From assembly GCA_008360975.2 (NCBI GenBank), contig CM039184.1:46943797-47007796 (forward strand): DNA of 64,000 bases. The letters run 5' to 3'. The notes beneath the pieces are model-generated. The model made no database searches and was not told the origin of the DNA. It worked only from the letters and a program-made list of their open reading frames with translations. Origin of the DNA: Lichenostomus cassidix (taxonomy: Eukaryota; Chordata; Aves; Passeriformes; Meliphagidae). The translations under genes were made by a program, and so were the position numbers. Numbering within the stretch: the stretch's first letter is position 1; each line of letters opens with the position of its first letter. Of the stretch, positions 60,601 through 64,000 are shown in pieces.

Positions 60601-63600
60601 GCACATGAAAAAAAATCTTATTCACAGTATCTGTGATTTTCTTCCAAACCTGTGGTTCTTTTCTAAGCCCTGCCCACAAAGCATAAGAAACTGATGTCAA
60701 ATGACTTCCTAAAATTACAATTGCAAGTATGTAGGCTGTCATGCTCATGGGAACAGTGGTAGAAGCTAGACTGAGTAAATTATAGTTCTGTAAGTGGTGA
60801 GAGGGAAACTGGATCACTTGATTGAGCCAAGTGGGAAAGCATGTGGCAGTTCCCATTAGAAATGGGAGACTGAAACCACAAAGAAAGTGGGGTTTGAGGT
60901 CAGGGTTTTTTTGCATAAATACACCTTTCTTTTACTTTGTTCAGTGAGATAAATTATATTGCACCAAGACATGCACAGGAGAACCATCTTCAACGTTTTA
61001 CAGTACATTGATGGATCAGGTTTGCACTAGCAGCAGGAATACAGCTGCTCCTCTTTATGCACCAGAACAAAAGCAGAACTTGTCTTTGCACCATGGGAAA
61101 ACAGTCCTGCCTCCTGAGGGAGGTGGCCCACAGCAGGGTTATAAAGCAAACTGTATGACCTTTGGTAGGCCAGAGTACTGCTTCGGGCTTGGGTGTCTGC
61201 GTATCTGCACAATTTCTTGGGATACACTACCTCTCCAGCATAATTTCAAAATGTTCTAGTCCTACCTGTTTTAACCTAGCCCTAAACAGCATTATTCAGG
61301 GCTCTAATTTCAAAACAGCACAGAATATGACATTTAAATCCAACTACTTCATACCTACCTTTCCTTGGGGCTCCTTCCCACCAAACTAATTCGTTTACAA
61401 AGATTTAAAACTTTCCATTAGTTTTTCCTCAAAGAAGATTCTCTTTTTATCCACAGTAGCTATGGTGTTAGAATAATCTATTATTTCAGTGCCCTTAGCA
61501 TCTTCATCTCTCTATTCTATAGAACACAGATATATTTCGTTTGGATTTTGTGGTCTGTTTTTTTGTTTTCTGTAGGATTGACTCTTAGTCTCTTTCCCAT
61601 AAGTTTGCAAATATTATTTGGGAAGAATATCTGACATACTTCTATACTGAATCAAGAAACCCTTAAGAAACCTCTCCCCAGGACTCAGTTACTTTCTTTT
61701 TACTTATATCTTTAACTATGGTAAGCAAAAAATGCTTTAAAAAAACCACTTTTTCTGCAGAAGTGAAGAATCACTTTTTAATGATTCAGTTTTGACATGC
61801 TACTCTGGTACATACATTGAGCTACCACACTTTTAAAAGTATAGTCTTGTGTCTTCAATGTCATTAACTTTAAGAACTACTTTAAAATTTAGTCTTGACA
61901 GAGAAAATGAAAATTCAATATTCAGTAGTAAAAATGAATACAAAATTAAGCCATTTGTTTCAGGCAGTGTAATCTTAAGTACTTGATGTCTCATACCCTT
62001 TGACTGCACTCTGGAATGAATATCCACAAGAACATTATTATTTCAAAAGATGTCTTTAGAAAAAAAAAAGAAAAATTTTTTCTTACTTCCTAGACAGGCT
62101 GTAGATCTCACTCCTGCAACCTTTCTCAATCACCTGGGGAACTGAATGTCCATATATACATACAGCTACTCCCCCTCTCAGCAAATTGCAAGGGACAGGT
62201 GTTTTGAATTAGTTTGGCTTGCAATGAAATACAGCTCTGCTAACTCAAATCACTTGTTATATTGTAAGAACAGTGGCAAGTTTACCAGAGATAAGGTTGC
62301 ACCTCTTTGACATGCCTTAAAACTTGAAATACAGGCTTTTCTTTGACAATAGATACTAAGAGTTAGGATGATGGTTTAATTAGAAAATTGTAACTCTAAG
62401 GCAAAGCAGAGTTTAGTAATTCAGGATCTTTGAAAAGAAGCAGATAAGGCTGACCACAAACCAGTATTTCTGCATAGGGTAATGGCTACACTAACACTTG
62501 CTTTCAGACTCTAAGAAGGAGTTCCCCTCCTTATATGCCAAAGTCCTTCCCTATCGTTTTTCAAAGACCCTTGTGTAAATATCAGGTCAGACAGCTTCAT
62601 GAGGCTCAGTGAGTTAATCTTTCTACAAACCATCTTAAAAGTAACTATCCATACCTTTGTTTTATTTGCAGTTGTTGTGTCCCATCTTTGTGACCAAGAA
62701 ATACCACGATCAATTGTCACTGTACCTTGTTTTCAGAGAGAGCTGGGATAGGGATTTCTGACACCTCCCTAGAGCCAGTGGACAGTAACAAGAGAGGGAA
62801 GAGCAGCAGATGAAGAGACCCTGATGTGCACCACTTTACAGCCCTTATTCCATTAGTGGGCATTGCATGTGTACAAAACCATAGTGCAATTACAGTGTGG
62901 TTTTAGTGCAGTGGAATTTACTTGCTGTGGTTATCGAAATTATTACTGATATGTCTGCTAAAAAATATCTTCCATTACCTGCACACAAATCCATATTCCT
63001 CTCACTTCTAAAAAGCTTCACCCATAGTGTGATCACCTTGTCTTTCCTTGACAGGAAGTTACATTTCCAGTGACCCTCTCAGGATTATTTTTTTTATGTA
63101 TCAGAGGTCTGTTGTCTCTCCCGGTTTGATGCAAATCTGCAGAGAACCAGGGCTGTTTTCTGAAGCAAAGACCTAAAAAACATATGCCTAAAGTCTTACT
63201 TTTTAAGGACAATTTCCACACTGAAACTCAAGCTCCATGTTACTATTATCTTTACACTAGACACAGGGTAAGACCTTTCATCCCCATCACTCATTCCTTA
63301 CACAGCAGATTTATCATTTTTATGGGAATGATTCTCTGGCAGTAATGCTAATGAAACGTGTTAAAAGAGCCAAATAAAAACAGTTTGGGTGAATCAGGAA
63401 GGAAGAATTGTTTGGTTTTTTTTTTTTTAGTTTCTAAATTGATCATTTAGCAGTGTGGGTACAATCAAACAGTTGAATCAGCCCAACTGAGAAAAAGGCT
63501 TTGGAACTTCTTAAACTAGGCTGGTCACCAAAAGAGTGGTAACATGGATCTGCAGCTCTTTTAATACTTCTCTAATACAGAAGGAAACAGTGCCTCAGAC

Positions 63601-63937
63601 AAAAATAGTGGATAAAATAGTAATTTATATTCATAAGGTTTTATTATGTCTTTGTAGATGTGTGTCAGTCACTCACTGATCCCTATAAATTACATTTCAA
63701 AAAGCAGTTGGGCATGCAAATAGGATCTCTAAGGGGAACAAGTAGCACAGCTTACAGATGGCATTAAGTGAAGCAAGTAAGGAAGCTATTACTAAAGAAA
63801 TCATTACTTTTTTACTGTAATATTACCCACCTCTACATGCAAAGATAATGTGTTAGATTGCTGTGGCTGAGAGCTGCAAAAATGCAAAAAAGCAAATTGA
63901 AAACTTTCCACTTTGAGATTTAAATGTACGTATTCTT
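60601..63937. other. AT-rich unassigned stretch
   Basis: About 3.3 kb to near the window end. It holds a T-run (63,419-63,430), an A-run near 62,060 and only short chance frames. Confidence 0.4.
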
Positions 63938-63981
63938 GTAGCAGAATTACATCTTCTTCCAGCAGAATTACATCTTCTTCC
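63938..63981. repeat. Tandem duplication
   Basis: Two adjoining copies of AGCAGAATTACATCTTCTTC(C), a perfect 21-22-base unit. Confidence 0.9.
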
Positions 63982-64000
63982 AGAAGTCTGAAAATGTCTT

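Noticed and set aside
60172..60608. Two overlapping 142-143-codon plus-strand frames
   Set aside because: Both frames and the opposite strand are open over the same C-rich DNA, which points to base composition; repeated Cys/His/Pro/Ser without any domain.
1..64000. tRNA, rRNA, CRISPR, operon or phage features
   Set aside because: None seen; the sequence is vertebrate nuclear DNA, and no tRNA-like A/B box pair or spaced-repeat array was noticed by eye. A tRNAscan or Rfam search would settle small RNA genes.

Overview
The window reads as vertebrate, and specifically avian, nuclear DNA: AT-rich, intron-like or intergenic sequence with no prokaryotic gene packing and no long open reading frame. 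The best clue to the host is the repeats. At least seven fragments are recognisable as the chicken-repeat-1 (CR1) LINE, several ending in the short tandem tail (ATTCTRTG-type) typical of bird CR1, and there are bird-type endogenous retrovirus LTRs. The mix of LTRs is most like a songbird (passerine); that is an inference from memory of the families, not a database result.

Layout. 1-830: flank and an antisense CR1. 830-10,090: AT-rich unique sequence with a few weak exon-like stretches. 10,096-11,250: CR1 sequence split by a 263-bp solo LTR with a 6-bp target duplication. 11,250-16,380: unique sequence holding a dense TAAT-rich cluster. 16,381-16,643: the same LTR again in opposite orientation, followed by another CR1 (16,745-17,098). 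20,270-21,990: two adjoining retroviral LTR-like blocks, the second ERVL-like, with an AT hairpin and internal duplications. 25,915-26,350: a second, diverged ERVL-like LTR piece, with GC-rich sequence after it. 31,792-31,805: a full CTCF-type motif. 35,918-36,112: CR1 3' end. 38,280-38,660: an antisense, internally deleted CR1 endonuclease fragment carrying a 42-bp filler that is an exact copy of sequence about 650 bp upstream. 43,272-43,285: a second CTCF-like motif. 43,819-46,948: three short coding-looking frames of unknown identity. 50,943-51,466: a 524-bp solo LTR. 52,898-53,060 and 58,385-58,774: further CR1 fragments. The remainder holds microsatellites and unassigned sequence.

No complete host gene could be identified. 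The window is best read as an intergenic or intronic gene-poor region whose visible history is mostly transposon insertion and repair. The items most worth following are the inverted pair of near-identical LTRs, the templated-insertion scar at 38.3 kb, the coding-like blocks at 43.8-46.9 kb, and the two same-orientation CTCF-type motifs. I did not find a convincing new biological system.
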